Shown: one piece after another, positions 9,470 to 17,655 of the stretch | How the letters are laid out: each line of letters opens with the position of its first letter | Position numbering within the stretch: position 1 is the first letter of the stretch | DNA from: an uncultured Desulfatitalea sp. | GTDB taxonomy: Bacteria > Desulfobacterota > Desulfobacteria > Desulfobacterales > Desulfosarcinaceae | Direction: 5' to 3' | Length of the DNA: 64,000 nt | NCBI GenBank assembly: GCA_937868765.1 | Contig: CALMNL010000016.1 | Location: 53,545 to 117,544 of the forward strand | Made by a program: the position numbers and the translations under genes | The notes under the pieces: model-generated | What the model was told of the DNA's origin: nothing | Database searches by the model: none | What the model saw: only the letters and a program-made list of their open reading frames with translations

Positions 9470-10174
9470 TCATCTCCCCAGATAGGCTTTCTTGATCATG
9501 TCGCTTTTCATCAGATCGGCCGAAGTCCCCTCGATGACCACGCGGCCGTGCTGGATGACATATCCGCGGTCGGCCAGCTGCAGGGCCCGCAGGGCGTTTT
9601 GTTCCGGTATCAGGATGGTGATGCCCATGCCCCGCAGCTTGCCCAAAGTCTCGAAGAGTCCGTCCACGATCACCGGCGCCAGGCCGATGGAAGGTTCGTC
9701 CACCATTATGAAACTGGGTTTGGTCATCAGCCCCCGGGCGATGCACAACATCTGCTGCTCGCCTCCGCTGAGCAGACGGCTTTGTTGTTGAGCGCGTTCG
9801 GCCAGAATGGGAAACAGGGCACAGACCCAGGCGAGCGCCTGCCTGCGGTTTTTCCAGTTGTCGCCGGGGTAGGCACCCAGCATGAGGTTTTCCTGGACCG
9901 TCAGGTAAGGGAAGATCCGGTGGCCTTCCGGAATATGGATGACGCCCGCCTCGACGATCTTGTGGGGCGGCAACCCGTTGATCGGGCGGCCCTGGAAGAT
10001 GATCTGTCCCGAGCCGGGTTTGAGGATGCCCTGGATGGCGTTCAGGATGGTGCTCTTGCCGGCGCCGTTGGAACCCAGCAAGGTGACGATTTCACCCTCC
10101 TGCACATTGAAGCTTACATCGTGAAGCACCGGAATCATGCCGTAGGATGCATTCAGGTTTCTGACCTCAAGCAT
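9470..10174 (-). CDS. livF: LivF-type ATPase of HAAT-family ABC transporter
   Basis: A 234-residue cytoplasmic ABC ATPase. Walker A GSNGAGKST, Q-loop, signature LSGGEQQML, Walker B FIMVDEPSIGLAP and a switch region with ILIPEQNA are visible; the VDEPSIGLAP string is typical of LivF. Start ATG at 10174 follows GGAGG and matches the family N-terminus MLEVRNLNASYG; the open frame extends 30 residues upstream but that stretch overlaps livG. It overlaps the livG stop by eight bases, so translation is coupled. It would form a heterodimeric motor with LivG. Confidence 0.93.
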   Translation of the reverse strand: MLEVRNLNASYGMIPVLHDVSFNVQEGEIVTLLGSNGAGKSTILNAIQGILKPGSGQIIFQGRPINGLPPHKIVEAGVIHIPEGHRIFPYLTVQENLMLGAYPGDNWKNRRQALAWVCALFPILAERAQQQSRLLSGGEQQMLCIARGLMTKPSFIMVDEPSIGLAPVIVDGLFETLGKLRGMGITILIPEQNALRALQLADRGYVIQHGRVVIEGTSADLMKSDMIKKAYLGR

Positions 10175-10913
10175 ATTGCCTCCAGCCTTTGCCCAGGTAG
10201 GCTTCGATGACCACATCGTTGCTGATGACCTCGTCCGGGGTGCCGTCGGCGATCTTCTGGCCATAGTTGATGGCGATCACACGGTCGGCCGCATCCATGA
10301 TGATGGCCATCACGTGCTCGATCCAGAAAATGGTCAGCCCGAAATGGCGCTTGGCCCGCATGACCATTTCCACCGCCCGCTTGGCCTCGCCGGGGTTCAA
10401 CCCGGCCATGACCTCGTCGATGAAGAGCAGTTTGGGCGTGGTCGCCAAGGCCCGCGCCAGTTCGAGCATGCGCAGTTCATAGAAGGTCAGATCCCTGGCC
10501 AGGATATTGCGCTTGCTGAACAGCCCCACGAATTCCAGGTACTGGGTGGCTTCTACCCCGGCATCCTCCAGGCTCTGGTTGACCCGCTGTTTCCCGCACA
10601 ACACCGCCGTGACGACACTCATCAAAGCGGTCAATTCGGGAAAGGGACGGGGGATCTGATAGGTGCGCGCCAGACCGAAGTGCGCCCGCTGCCAGGGTTT
10701 GGCATGGGTGATATGGCGGTCTTCCAGCTTGATGGTGCCGTCATCCGCCTTGAGGTATCCGGTAAGCAGGTTGACCACCGTCGATTTGCCTGCTCCGTTG
10801 GGCCCGATGAATCCCACCGTCTCGCCTTTGCGAATGGAAAAGCTCAGCTGGTTGACGGCGATCAGGCCGCCGAAGCGCTTGGTGAGGCCATTGACTTCCA
10901 GCAATTCCGCCAT
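10167..10913 (-). CDS. livG: LivG-type ATPase of HAAT-family ABC transporter
   Basis: A 248-residue ABC ATPase with Walker A GPNGAGKST, Walker B KLLFIDEVMAGLNP and the LivG C-terminus (VIEAYLGKGW). The signature loop reads LTFYELRMLELARALA in place of LSGGQ or the usual LivG LAYGQQRRLEIARAL, so one composite ATP site may be altered; divergent loops of the LTLxxRKxLE type are known in this branch of LivG proteins. The gene lies six bases after livM and overlaps livF by eight. Partner of LivF, LivH and LivM in the inner membrane. Confidence 0.92.
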   Translation of the reverse strand: MAELLEVNGLTKRFGGLIAVNQLSFSIRKGETVGFIGPNGAGKSTVVNLLTGYLKADDGTIKLEDRHITHAKPWQRAHFGLARTYQIPRPFPELTALMSVVTAVLCGKQRVNQSLEDAGVEATQYLEFVGLFSKRNILARDLTFYELRMLELARALATTPKLLFIDEVMAGLNPGEAKRAVEMVMRAKRHFGLTIFWIEHVMAIIMDAADRVIAINYGQKIADGTPDEVISNDVVIEAYLGKGWRQYA

Positions 10914-10919
10914 GGTGGC

Positions 10920-11966
10920 TTACCTCCGGACATGAATCGTGGGCATGTACTCGCGGTAGTGCCGTTTGCGGTACAGGCCGAAAAGCCCTTCCCCCCTGGG
11001 CAGCAGAAACAGGAGAATCAGCAGGATGATGGGGAAGGCCACCGGCTGGAAAGACCCCATGGTCCTGATCAGGATCATTTCCAGGAATGCGATGAAATAG
11101 CCGCCGGTGACGCAGCCGAATACCTGGGCGCGGCCGCCCACCATGAAGACCAGCAGGATTTTCAGCATATAGGTCATCGGCAGGTAGGTAATGCCGGCGA
11201 AGGTGCCGAGATAATGGGCCAGAAACCAACCCATCACCCCGATCATGCCGGCGGCACACACGAAGGAGATGATTTTCACCTTGCTGATGTGGACCCCGAT
11301 GCCGTGGGCGACCTCTTCGTCATCGTTGACCGTGGCCATGATCAGGCCGTAACGGGATTTGAGCACCTTGTTGACCACCCACAGGTAGATGAGCATGATG
11401 CCCGCCGAGATGTAAGCGGCCGCGAGGAAGTTGAGTTTGACATTGTCGAATTGCACCAGCAGGTCGACCCCGAACAGGCCTACGTCGCCCTTGAAAATGC
11501 CCGTGTAGATAAAGGTCACTTCCAGGAAGACCAGCGGCAGGAGCAGGGTGAGCAACACGTAGTAGAGCCCCCTGGCGACGATGACCAGGGGGCTGAAGAG
11601 GACCGCGGCCACCACCGAGAAGATGACGGCGAACGGCAAGGTGGCAAGCGGTCCCCATCCCAGATGGATGCTGAGCAGGGCTGCGGTGTAGCCACCGATG
11701 CCAACGTAAAAATTGGGTCCGAAGTTGATGCGTCCGGTGCCCACGGTCATCAGGCTCAGCGGGATGGCGATGGCTGCATAGATGTTGGCGGAGACCATGG
11801 TATTCATCAGCCCGGGGCTGACGAAATAGGAGATCGCGGGAAAGACAAGGAGCACGCAGGTCCAGAAAATGGTGTTGCGCCAGTAGCGCGGTTCGATGGT
11901 CCAGTCCCACTTTCTGCCCTTGTAACGCAGTACCACCCGGTCTCGTTTGACTTCGATGTCTACCAT
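10920..11966 (-). CDS. livM: LivM-type permease of HAAT-family ABC transporter
   Basis: A 348-residue inner-membrane permease with about ten hydrophobic segments. The LivM landmark GxxSLMTVGTGRINFGPNFYVGIGGY is recognisable (MTVGTGRINFGPNFYVG near residue 80), as is the cytoplasmic loop SRYGLIMATVNDDEEVAHGIG that contacts the ATPases. Start ATG at 11966 was chosen because it overlaps the livH stop by seven bases and gives the usual charged N-terminus MVDIEVKRD; the frame open further upstream is inside livH. The third member of the livHMGF order. Confidence 0.92.
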   Translation of the reverse strand: MVDIEVKRDRVVLRYKGRKWDWTIEPRYWRNTIFWTCVLLVFPAISYFVSPGLMNTMVSANIYAAIAIPLSLMTVGTGRINFGPNFYVGIGGYTAALLSIHLGWGPLATLPFAVIFSVVAAVLFSPLVIVARGLYYVLLTLLLPLVFLEVTFIYTGIFKGDVGLFGVDLLVQFDNVKLNFLAAAYISAGIMLIYLWVVNKVLKSRYGLIMATVNDDEEVAHGIGVHISKVKIISFVCAAGMIGVMGWFLAHYLGTFAGITYLPMTYMLKILLVFMVGGRAQVFGCVTGGYFIAFLEMILIRTMGSFQPVAFPIILLILLFLLPRGEGLFGLYRKRHYREYMPTIHVRR

Positions 11967-12835
11967 AGCGTTTCGCTCCTGGCCAAACCCTGGGGCCGGA
12001 TCACCAGAATGACCATCACCAGCAACAGGGCCGAAAGGTTCATGAAGCGCGGTTCGCCCACCACAAAACACATGGCGGCATGGGTGACGCCGATGAGAAA
12101 ACTGGCCATGATCGTTCCCTTGATGTTGCCGAGCCCGCCCAGCACGGCGATCAGAATGGCGATGGTCATGTAGTTCCAGCCCATGGCCGGCTCGATCATC
12201 CAGACCGGTGAAACCAGCAGCATGGCCACGATCACCGGGATCAGCACGATCATGCTGACGAAGATGTAGAGGGACTCTACTTTGATGCCGATGAACCGGG
12301 AGCTTTCGATGCTCTGGGAAAGGGCCCGGATGGCCAAGCCTTCTTTCGTCTTGAGGAAGAAAAGGACGAAAAGCGCGGTCAGCGCCAGGCCGACGAAGGC
12401 AGCGATCACCAGTTGGGCGGGAATGACGGCCGTTCCGATTTCGACCACCCCCTCCACCAGGGTGGTCTGCAAGTAAACGGCTTCCTGGATCGGGTAGCGC
12501 CAGGAGGTGGCCTGCTCGATGATCAGGGCGATCAGCAGCAGAGCCGTCAGTAAGGTCATCTCATCCCCGATATATCTTCGGATCAAATACCGGTAGACGA
12601 AAATGCCAATTGCGAACTGTACGACCACCATACCGATGATGGCTGGAACCAGACCCAGGCCCCATTCGCGCATGAACATCCAGGTGCCGTATATGGTCAA
12701 CGGGAAAATGTAGGCATACCCCAGGTGAAAAATCCGCAGCACGCCGCAGATCAGGGAAAATCCCAGGGCGATCAGCAGATATATAGCCCCCATGATGAAT
12801 CCGTAGATCAGCACGAAGAAGATTGTTTCCCACAT
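11960..12835 (-). CDS. livH: LivH-type permease of HAAT-family ABC transporter
   Basis: A 291-residue inner-membrane permease, about eight membrane segments. Typical LivH features: N-terminal GFIMGAIYLLIALGFSLICG, the EGLAIRALSQSIESSRFIGI loop near residue 165-185, and C-terminal ILIAVLGGLGNIKGTI. Start ATG at 12835 has AAAGGAG nine bases upstream; the open frame continues another 20 residues but has no better site. It is the first gene of the operon livH-livM-livG-livF-transferases-binding protein; its promoter should lie in the 731-base gap upstream. Confidence 0.92.
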   Translation of the reverse strand: MWETIFFVLIYGFIMGAIYLLIALGFSLICGVLRIFHLGYAYIFPLTIYGTWMFMREWGLGLVPAIIGMVVVQFAIGIFVYRYLIRRYIGDEMTLLTALLLIALIIEQATSWRYPIQEAVYLQTTLVEGVVEIGTAVIPAQLVIAAFVGLALTALFVLFFLKTKEGLAIRALSQSIESSRFIGIKVESLYIFVSMIVLIPVIVAMLLVSPVWMIEPAMGWNYMTIAILIAVLGGLGNIKGTIMASFLIGVTHAAMCFVVGEPRFMNLSALLLVMVILVIRPQGLARSETLW

Positions 12836-13566
12836 GAGACCGGCTCCTTTTTGCATGTGAAGAAGAGAGCGGATCATGAAGCGAGATAAGAACAAGCGCC
12901 TCTCCGTTCAGTTCTCCGGGGTGTGCGAATCTCTTTTCGCCTGTCCTGTGCACCGGACATGCGGTCTCTTTTGGGGCTGCGGGTCGTTGCTTATACCGCC
13001 GCATGACGAAATGGTCTGGATGGAGAAAAGTCTTTTGCGGGGTGGAACCTAACATCGAAAAGGAAAAGAGCGGTCGCGGCGGGAAGCCCCGCAAGTACGC
13101 TGATTTCTCCTTTTTTAGTTGGTTATGTTCTCAGTTTGGCCAATGACAAAAATCGGCCCGATGGATCCGAAGCCTTGCCGGATAGGCCCATTTTTCATTC
13201 TGTACGCGGAATCTGGATGGGCCAACGCCCGCACATGCGCTATTGATGGGATTGCAATTCACATACCATGGGAGGTGTTGTCGGTTGGAGAATAAAATTC
13301 AACAATTACAGCTAAGAACAGGAGTCGAACGGCAGCCAGTTATTAATTCCATGACGATTTTTTTTTCAGGCTGTAAAAAACCGTGTCGGCATTGCCGGTC
13401 TGTAAGACCCCCAGCGGGCGAACCCCACCATCGAGATCCGGTCGGATTCCAGAAGCCGGGCTTATGATAGACCTTGCAGCAACCGGTTCATCCTGCTTCG
13501 GATTCGTATGCGTATATCTGTCCCTTTGCTGGGTCTTCTCCCAGCAGGCGAGCCGCAAGCGGCTTA
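12836..13566. other. Intergenic region upstream of livH
   Basis: A 731-base stretch with no gene I can support. It must hold the livH operon promoter, but I see no convincing -35/-10 or -24/-12 pair. The only structured element is the hairpin at 13148-13195. Short open frames here (for example 13243-13467 on + and the frame running from 13094 into livH on -) have no family-like content. Downstream of 13200 the composition becomes more AT-rich. Confidence 0.5.
13148..13195 (-). terminator. Terminator-like hairpin downstream of the small membrane protein gene
   Basis: AAAAATCGGCC at 13148-13158 pairs with GGCCCATTTTT at 13185-13195 with one mismatch, and an inner ATCCG/CGGAT pair (near 13165-13182) continues the stem. 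On the minus strand the hairpin ends in ATTTTTG, fitting a rho-independent terminator for the gene ending at 13567, though 370 bases beyond its stop. Confidence 0.38.
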
Positions 13567-14064
13567 TCAACAAGTCATGCCCGGGGCGCACTCCGGTGAT
13601 GGCGCATGGCGCCCTTTGAAAAATCTCAGCATCGGCTTCAGGAAAAATCCGGTCCCAAAGCCCCAGGCGCCGTTGGTCAGGAAGGCCGTCAGCAGCAACT
13701 GCCAATGCCATCCTCCACCGACGGGCTTGCCTTTCAAAGGGAGCACCATCAAGAGCGCCACCATGGTCGGGAAGACAGCGCCAAAAAGAAAAGCCCTGAT
13801 CCAGTAGTTCGAAACGACGGCAAACGGACTTTGCAGGAACGCGAATAACACTCCCCAGACGCCGCCCCAGAGTGCCAGGGAGATGACGGCCGGAATACCC
13901 CAAGGGTGCGTGGCGGCCATGCTGAAGGGGCCGAAAGGCGCTATGCCGGCAGCCCTCAAGATTAGCAAGGCTCCCTGGTGGAACGTCAATGTGGCCAAAA
14001 AGCCTGCTATGAACCCATATATCCACAATGTGTAAAATTTTGTTGTTTGGCGATCGCTTTGCAT
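13567..14064 (-). CDS. Small integral membrane protein of unknown function
   Basis: A 165-residue protein with four likely membrane segments: about residues 12-36, 55-78, 86-108 and 120-142. Glycine- and aromatic-rich helices (SLALWGGVWGVLFAFL) recall uncharacterised small membrane proteins; I do not recognise a family. Start ATG has AAGGAGA seven bases upstream. It is divergent from the aldehyde dehydrogenase gene, with 249 bases between. No evidence links it functionally to either neighbour. The stop is immediately after a Cys-rich tail ECAPGMTC. Confidence 0.75.
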   Translation of the reverse strand: MQSDRQTTKFYTLWIYGFIAGFLATLTFHQGALLILRAAGIAPFGPFSMAATHPWGIPAVISLALWGGVWGVLFAFLQSPFAVVSNYWIRAFLFGAVFPTMVALLMVLPLKGKPVGGGWHWQLLLTAFLTNGAWGFGTGFFLKPMLRFFKGRHAPSPECAPGMTC

Positions 14065-14130
14065 GGATACTCTCCTTGGTCGATGGAATCTACTTGTTAA
14101 AAATGCGGACCTCCCCCCATAAAGTGCCGC

Positions 14131-14160
14131 CGCGCATCTGGTTTGACCATGAGATGCGCG
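14131..14160. promoter_or_regulatory. Perfect 9-bp dyad upstream of the aldehyde dehydrogenase gene
   Basis: CGCGCATCT at 14131-14139 and AGATGCGCG at 14152-14160 are exact inverted copies separated by 12 bases. It sits in the divergent gap between the membrane protein gene and the aldehyde dehydrogenase, a place where an operator would be expected. Could also be a leader hairpin. Confidence 0.25.
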
Positions 14161-14313
14161 ATCCCGATCGAGCGGCAGGGGCTGGGTCGATTCGGGAAAA
14201 TTCCCCTTTCGAAGAGGATACTCAGCCGCAGCGGCGCGTCAAGCAAACACCACCCTGCCGATGCGAACGGTCCATCATTCTGGAAAAAGAAAACCGAAAA
14301 GGAGGCCTAGGCC

Positions 14314-15750
14314 ATGCTAAGCGAGCGCTACCCGTTGTACCTCGGCGGCCGGGCACAAAGCCCCAATGCCGATCTGGATGTCATGGACAAATACACCGGG
14401 CGGCTGGCCACGCGCGTCGCCCTGGCCGACGCACGCACCATCGACCAGGCCATCGAATGGGCCCACCGGGCCGCTCCGGCCATGGCTGCCATGAAGCCGT
14501 ACCAGCGCCAGCAGGTGCTCCAGTATTGCGTGGCCGAGTTTACCGAGCGGCGTGAGGAATTGGCCATGAGCCTGTGTATCGAAGCTGGCAAGCCCATCGC
14601 GGATGCCGAAGGCGAAGTGGGCCGACTGATCGATACCTTTCGCGTGGCTGCGGAAGAGGCCGTCCGCATCGGCGGTGAAACCATCCCGCTGGAGATCAGC
14701 GCTCGCGCAACCGGTTATCGCGGCATGACCCAGCGCGTTCCGCTGGGACCCTGCGCTTTCATCAGTCCGTTCAACTTCCCTTTGAACCTGGTGGCCCATA
14801 AAATCGCCCCGGCCATCGCCGCCGGCTGCCCGTTCGTGCTCAAACCGGCCAGCGCCACCCCCGTGGGCGCCCTGATCATCGGCGAAGTGCTATCCCAAGC
14901 CGGTTTGCCCGAGGGGGCCTTCTCCATACTGCCCTGTCCGCGGGATGGCGCCGACCAACTGGTCACCGACGCGCGGCTCAAACTGCTCAGTTTCACTGGC
15001 TCGGATGCCGTGGGATGGCAACTTAAAGCCAAGGCCGGCAAGAAGAAGGTCGTTCTTGAACTAGGGGGTAACGCCGCCTGCATCGTAGACGAAACCGCCG
15101 ACCTCGACGATGCCGCGGAACGGCTGGTGATCGGTGCCTTTTACCAGTCGGGCCAGAGCTGTATCAGCGTTCAACGCATCCTGATTCAGGCCTCGGTGTA
15201 TGACGCGCTGCGCGATCGGCTGGTTTCCAGAGTCGAGCGGCTGCCGGCCGGAGATCCCAAGGAACGCAGCACTTTTATCGGCCCGTTGATTGCCGAAAAG
15301 GAGGCGCTGCGATTGCAGGCCTGGATCGCCGAAGCGGTAGAGGCCGGCGGCCGGGTGCTGTGCGGCAATCAACGCAACGGTGCCATCTTGACGGCTACAT
15401 TGCTGGAAGATGTGCCGGCGGACCAGAAGATCTGCCGGGAAGAGGCCTTCGGTCCGGCGGCGGTGTTCTCCAGGTTCACCGATTTCGGGCAAGCCCTGGC
15501 GCAAGTCAACGATTCGCGTTACGGCTTGCAAGCCGGCCTCTTCACCCGGGATCTGTACCGGGCCCAGCAAGCCTGGGACCATCTGGAGGTGGGCGCGGTC
15601 ATCGTCGGCGACATTCCCTCCTGGCGCGTGGACCATATGCCTTACGGCGGCGTCAAAGATTCGGGGCTGGGGCGCGAAGGCTTGCGTTATGCCATCGAAG
15701 ATATGACCGAGATCCGTCTGCTGGTCATTCGGACGCCGCCCGGGCGGTAG
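14314..15750 (+). CDS. NAD(P)-dependent aldehyde dehydrogenase
   Basis: A 478-residue ALDH-superfamily enzyme oxidising an aldehyde to an acid (or to an acyl-CoA in some branches). Seen: FISPFNFPLNLVAHKIAPAIAAG cofactor-binding region near 150-172, KPASATP near 180, SFTGSDAVGW near 228, general base Glu249 in LELGGN, catalytic Cys283 in GQSCISVQ, and EEAFGP near 376. The 34-residue Glu-Cys spacing is normal. Overall it resembles the lactaldehyde/glyceraldehyde-3-phosphate (non-phosphorylating) ALDH branch, but the substrate cannot be fixed. Start ATG has AAGGAGG eight bases upstream. Stand-alone transcription unit. Confidence 0.93.
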   Translation: MLSERYPLYLGGRAQSPNADLDVMDKYTGRLATRVALADARTIDQAIEWAHRAAPAMAAMKPYQRQQVLQYCVAEFTERREELAMSLCIEAGKPIADAEGEVGRLIDTFRVAAEEAVRIGGETIPLEISARATGYRGMTQRVPLGPCAFISPFNFPLNLVAHKIAPAIAAGCPFVLKPASATPVGALIIGEVLSQAGLPEGAFSILPCPRDGADQLVTDARLKLLSFTGSDAVGWQLKAKAGKKKVVLELGGNAACIVDETADLDDAAERLVIGAFYQSGQSCISVQRILIQASVYDALRDRLVSRVERLPAGDPKERSTFIGPLIAEKEALRLQAWIAEAVEAGGRVLCGNQRNGAILTATLLEDVPADQKICREEAFGPAAVFSRFTDFGQALAQVNDSRYGLQAGLFTRDLYRAQQAWDHLEVGAVIVGDIPSWRVDHMPYGGVKDSGLGREGLRYAIEDMTEIRLLVIRTPPGR

Positions 15751-16078
15751 CGGCCCGAAATCCGCGCGGTGGGCCAGGCCCGCCGGCCCGTTCGCCACCG
15801 GAGGCGACCCGCCGACCTGGCATTTTGCTATCATTTTTCTGGTATTAACAATTGTTCGACAATCACATACAATCAAAATGATAGCATTTCGGAAGCCGGA
15901 TATCGACCTCCCGTTTTGACCATGATCATTAAAGGATAGATGAAACAGTCGCATTGGTACACGCCTTCGCTCTTCGAATTTGGACCCTCCCAGCAACTGC
16001 TCGGCTCATGAACAGCGCATCCGCGCGTTATTTCAGGCGCCATGGCTGGCAGGCGGTGCGCCGGAAAGGAAAATTAAA
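15751..16078. other. Intergenic region before the receiver gene
   Basis: 328 bases without a supported gene. The left part is GC-rich gene tail; the middle (15820-15890) is AT-rich and carries the long dyad described separately. The receiver frame is open from about 15980, so translation could start earlier than chosen. Confidence 0.5.
15826..15886. promoter_or_regulatory. 12-bp inverted repeat flanking a palindrome (operator or hairpin)
   Basis: TGCTATCATTTT at 15826-15837 and AAAATGATAGCA at 15875-15886 are exact inverted copies with a 37-base interval. Inside lies the perfect 10-bp palindrome AACAATTGTT at 15847-15856. The block is AT-rich and just upstream of the orphan receiver gene, so it may be a regulator-binding site or a terminator-like hairpin for the aldehyde dehydrogenase gene. 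Confidence 0.4.
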
Positions 16079-16486
16079 TTGACAACGCCAAAAGGGGATG
16101 AACAGGTTCTGGTGGTCGATGACGATGCTTTCATCGTGACGGTCGTCGAGGCTTTTCTCAAGCAGTTGGGATACAAGGCCTTGGCCGCGACCAGCGGTCG
16201 GGAGGCCCTGCAACTGTTTGATGAGAACCGAGACCAGACATCCCTAGTCATTTTGGATCAATCCATGCCCGATATTAGTGGCGCCGAGCTCGCAGCCCAG
16301 TTGCGGAGCATGCGCCCAAGTTTACCGATCATCATGTTTTCGGGCTATGGTGAAGAGGATATGCGGCGCGCGACCAGGCACCTGGGTATTAGCGCATTCA
16401 TGCCCAAGCCAGTGACAGGGGACCAGTTGGCGGTCACAGTACGCAGAGCGCTGGACACGGCCCGGGAGAAAGAAAACGCCCATTGA
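16079..16486 (+). CDS. Stand-alone response regulator receiver protein (CheY-like)
   Basis: A receiver domain of about 135 residues with no output domain. Acidic pocket VVDDDAF (residues 12-18), phospho-acceptor Asp60 in VILDQSMPD, the switch Ser/Thr in FSGYG near 88 and Lys110 in MPKPV are all present. I chose the TTG at 16079, which follows GGAAAGGA and gives a normal CheY-type N-terminus; the frame is open to 15980 without sequence that looks like a domain. No histidine kinase is adjacent. It precedes a LuxR-HTH gene and a GAF gene on the same strand, suggesting a loose signalling group. A start at a GTG near 16055 is possible. Confidence 0.82.
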   Translation: MTTPKGDEQVLVVDDDAFIVTVVEAFLKQLGYKALAATSGREALQLFDENRDQTSLVILDQSMPDISGAELAAQLRSMRPSLPIIMFSGYGEEDMRRATRHLGISAFMPKPVTGDQLAVTVRRALDTAREKENAH

Positions 16487-16687
16487 TCTTTCAGCCGGTT
16501 TCGGCCGACGAAGGATTCTGTCACGGTCAATGTTTACCTGCCCGGATGACGATAAAGGAGGGAAGCGTTTTTCGCGCCACATGGGACGACGCGAGAAGTT
16601 GAAATTCGGCTGGCTATGATGGCCCTCGCGCATCTCAAATGCAAACTCAGTTGCCCTGGAACTTTCGAATTCAACTTGGGTATCAAC

Positions 16688-17332
16688 ATGAAACAAAACA
16701 TCGTCGAAGCACTGGAACGCGAAATAGAAATTCTGCGAAAAGATTCCTCCCGCAAAGACAAACTCATCCAAAAGCTGAAAACCACCGCCGCTTGCCCCAA
16801 GCATTACAAAACCCGCACAGTTCCAGAAGCGGGCCAATGCCGCAAAAAAGGAGGAGAGGTTCCGCTCCTGGAGAAGGAGGACCGCTTAGCGGAACTGGAA
16901 CACCGGTTGCAGGAATACGACACCACGGTGCGTGTCCTGGCAGAGGTGTGGGGGCGCGAGAAGAGCGACATCGACGCTCGCATCAAATCCACATTCAATG
17001 CCAATGTTTTTCCCTACATCGAGAAGATAAAGAGCAGCAAAAGCGTCGGCGAGATCCACACCTACATTCGGATCATCGAAGAAAATCTCAACGAGATGCG
17101 CCCCGTATTTAACGATGCCGCCGCTGCGGCCGACGGCGACTTCACCCCATCCGAAATCAACGTCATGCAATTGATCCGCCAGGGAAAGCGCAGCAAGGAG
17201 ATCAGCGAACTGCTCAACATTTCCACCAAAGCCATATCGTTTCACCGCAGCAACATCCGTAAAAAACTGGGAATTGTGAACAAGAAGCTCAACTTGATGA
17301 CCTTCCTGAGGGGGCAATCCCCGCTGCGCTGA
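16688..17332 (+). CDS. LuxR-type HTH transcriptional regulator with N-terminal coiled coil
   Basis: A 214-residue protein. The C-terminal 60 residues are a clear LuxR/GerE helix-turn-helix: FTPSEINVMQLIRQGKRSKE then ISELLNISTKAISFHRSNIR and KKLGI. The N-terminal two thirds are charged and likely coiled-coil (EALEREIEILRKDSSRKDKL, then a second helix near LAELEHRLQEYDTTV) and contain no recognisable sensor domain. Start ATG at 16688 fits the predicted coiled coil; an ATG at 16616 in the same frame is an alternative, and neither has a strong ribosome site. Likely a DNA-binding regulator whose signal arrives by protein contact, possibly from the receiver encoded upstream (inference). Confidence 0.82.
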   Translation: MKQNIVEALEREIEILRKDSSRKDKLIQKLKTTAACPKHYKTRTVPEAGQCRKKGGEVPLLEKEDRLAELEHRLQEYDTTVRVLAEVWGREKSDIDARIKSTFNANVFPYIEKIKSSKSVGEIHTYIRIIEENLNEMRPVFNDAAAAADGDFTPSEINVMQLIRQGKRSKEISELLNISTKAISFHRSNIRKKLGIVNKKLNLMTFLRGQSPLR

Positions 17333-17655
17333 ACGGCGATCCGTTTTTATGCTGTTTTTATGCTTGCCAACCCCCGTTGAGCTGTGGGACATATATTTCA
17401 ACACACCACCGCTACTCCAACTGGGAATTGCCGCAGATCCCCTTTCCGATTGAATCTGCAAGGCATCCTTTTTTCTCGCTGTTTTGACGACACCGGGACG
17501 GATGCGGGTAAAGCGGTTGATCCTGCCTCGGGTTGGCTGAGTCTGAACTCTTTCCAAGGCCGTTATCAGGTCACGCCAAGATTTCGATTTTGCGGATTTG
17601 GCCAGGCCACCGGAAATCGTGTTTCTACCAACCCAAAAATCAAAAGGAGGGCGCC
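17333..17655. other. Intergenic region between the LuxR-type and GAF genes
   Basis: 323 bases without a supported gene. It contains the tandem 11-bp repeat at 17343-17364. The GAF reading frame is open from 17533, but the strong ribosome site AAAGGAGG just before 17656 argues for the later start. No clear promoter was found. Confidence 0.5.
17343..17364. repeat. Tandem duplication of an 11-bp unit
   Basis: GTTTTTATGCT occurs twice head to tail at 17343-17353 and 17354-17364, starting ten bases after the LuxR-type gene's stop. It could be a small slippage duplication or paired binding half-sites. Confidence 0.6.

Noticed and set aside
10176..12173. A 665-codon plus-strand frame antisense to livG, livM and livH
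   Set aside because: Its His/Asp/Gln-rich translation is the typical mirror of high-GC coding DNA; the opposite strand encodes clear ABC transporter proteins.
12561..13094. A 177-codon minus-strand frame overlapping the start of livH
   Set aside because: Most of it is livH read in another frame; the translation is Arg/His/Pro-rich with no domain. An AAGGAG near its TTG is too far from the codon.
13243..13467. A 74-codon plus-strand frame in the gap before the small membrane protein gene
   Set aside because: No plausible ribosome site near its start, low-complexity composition and no domain.
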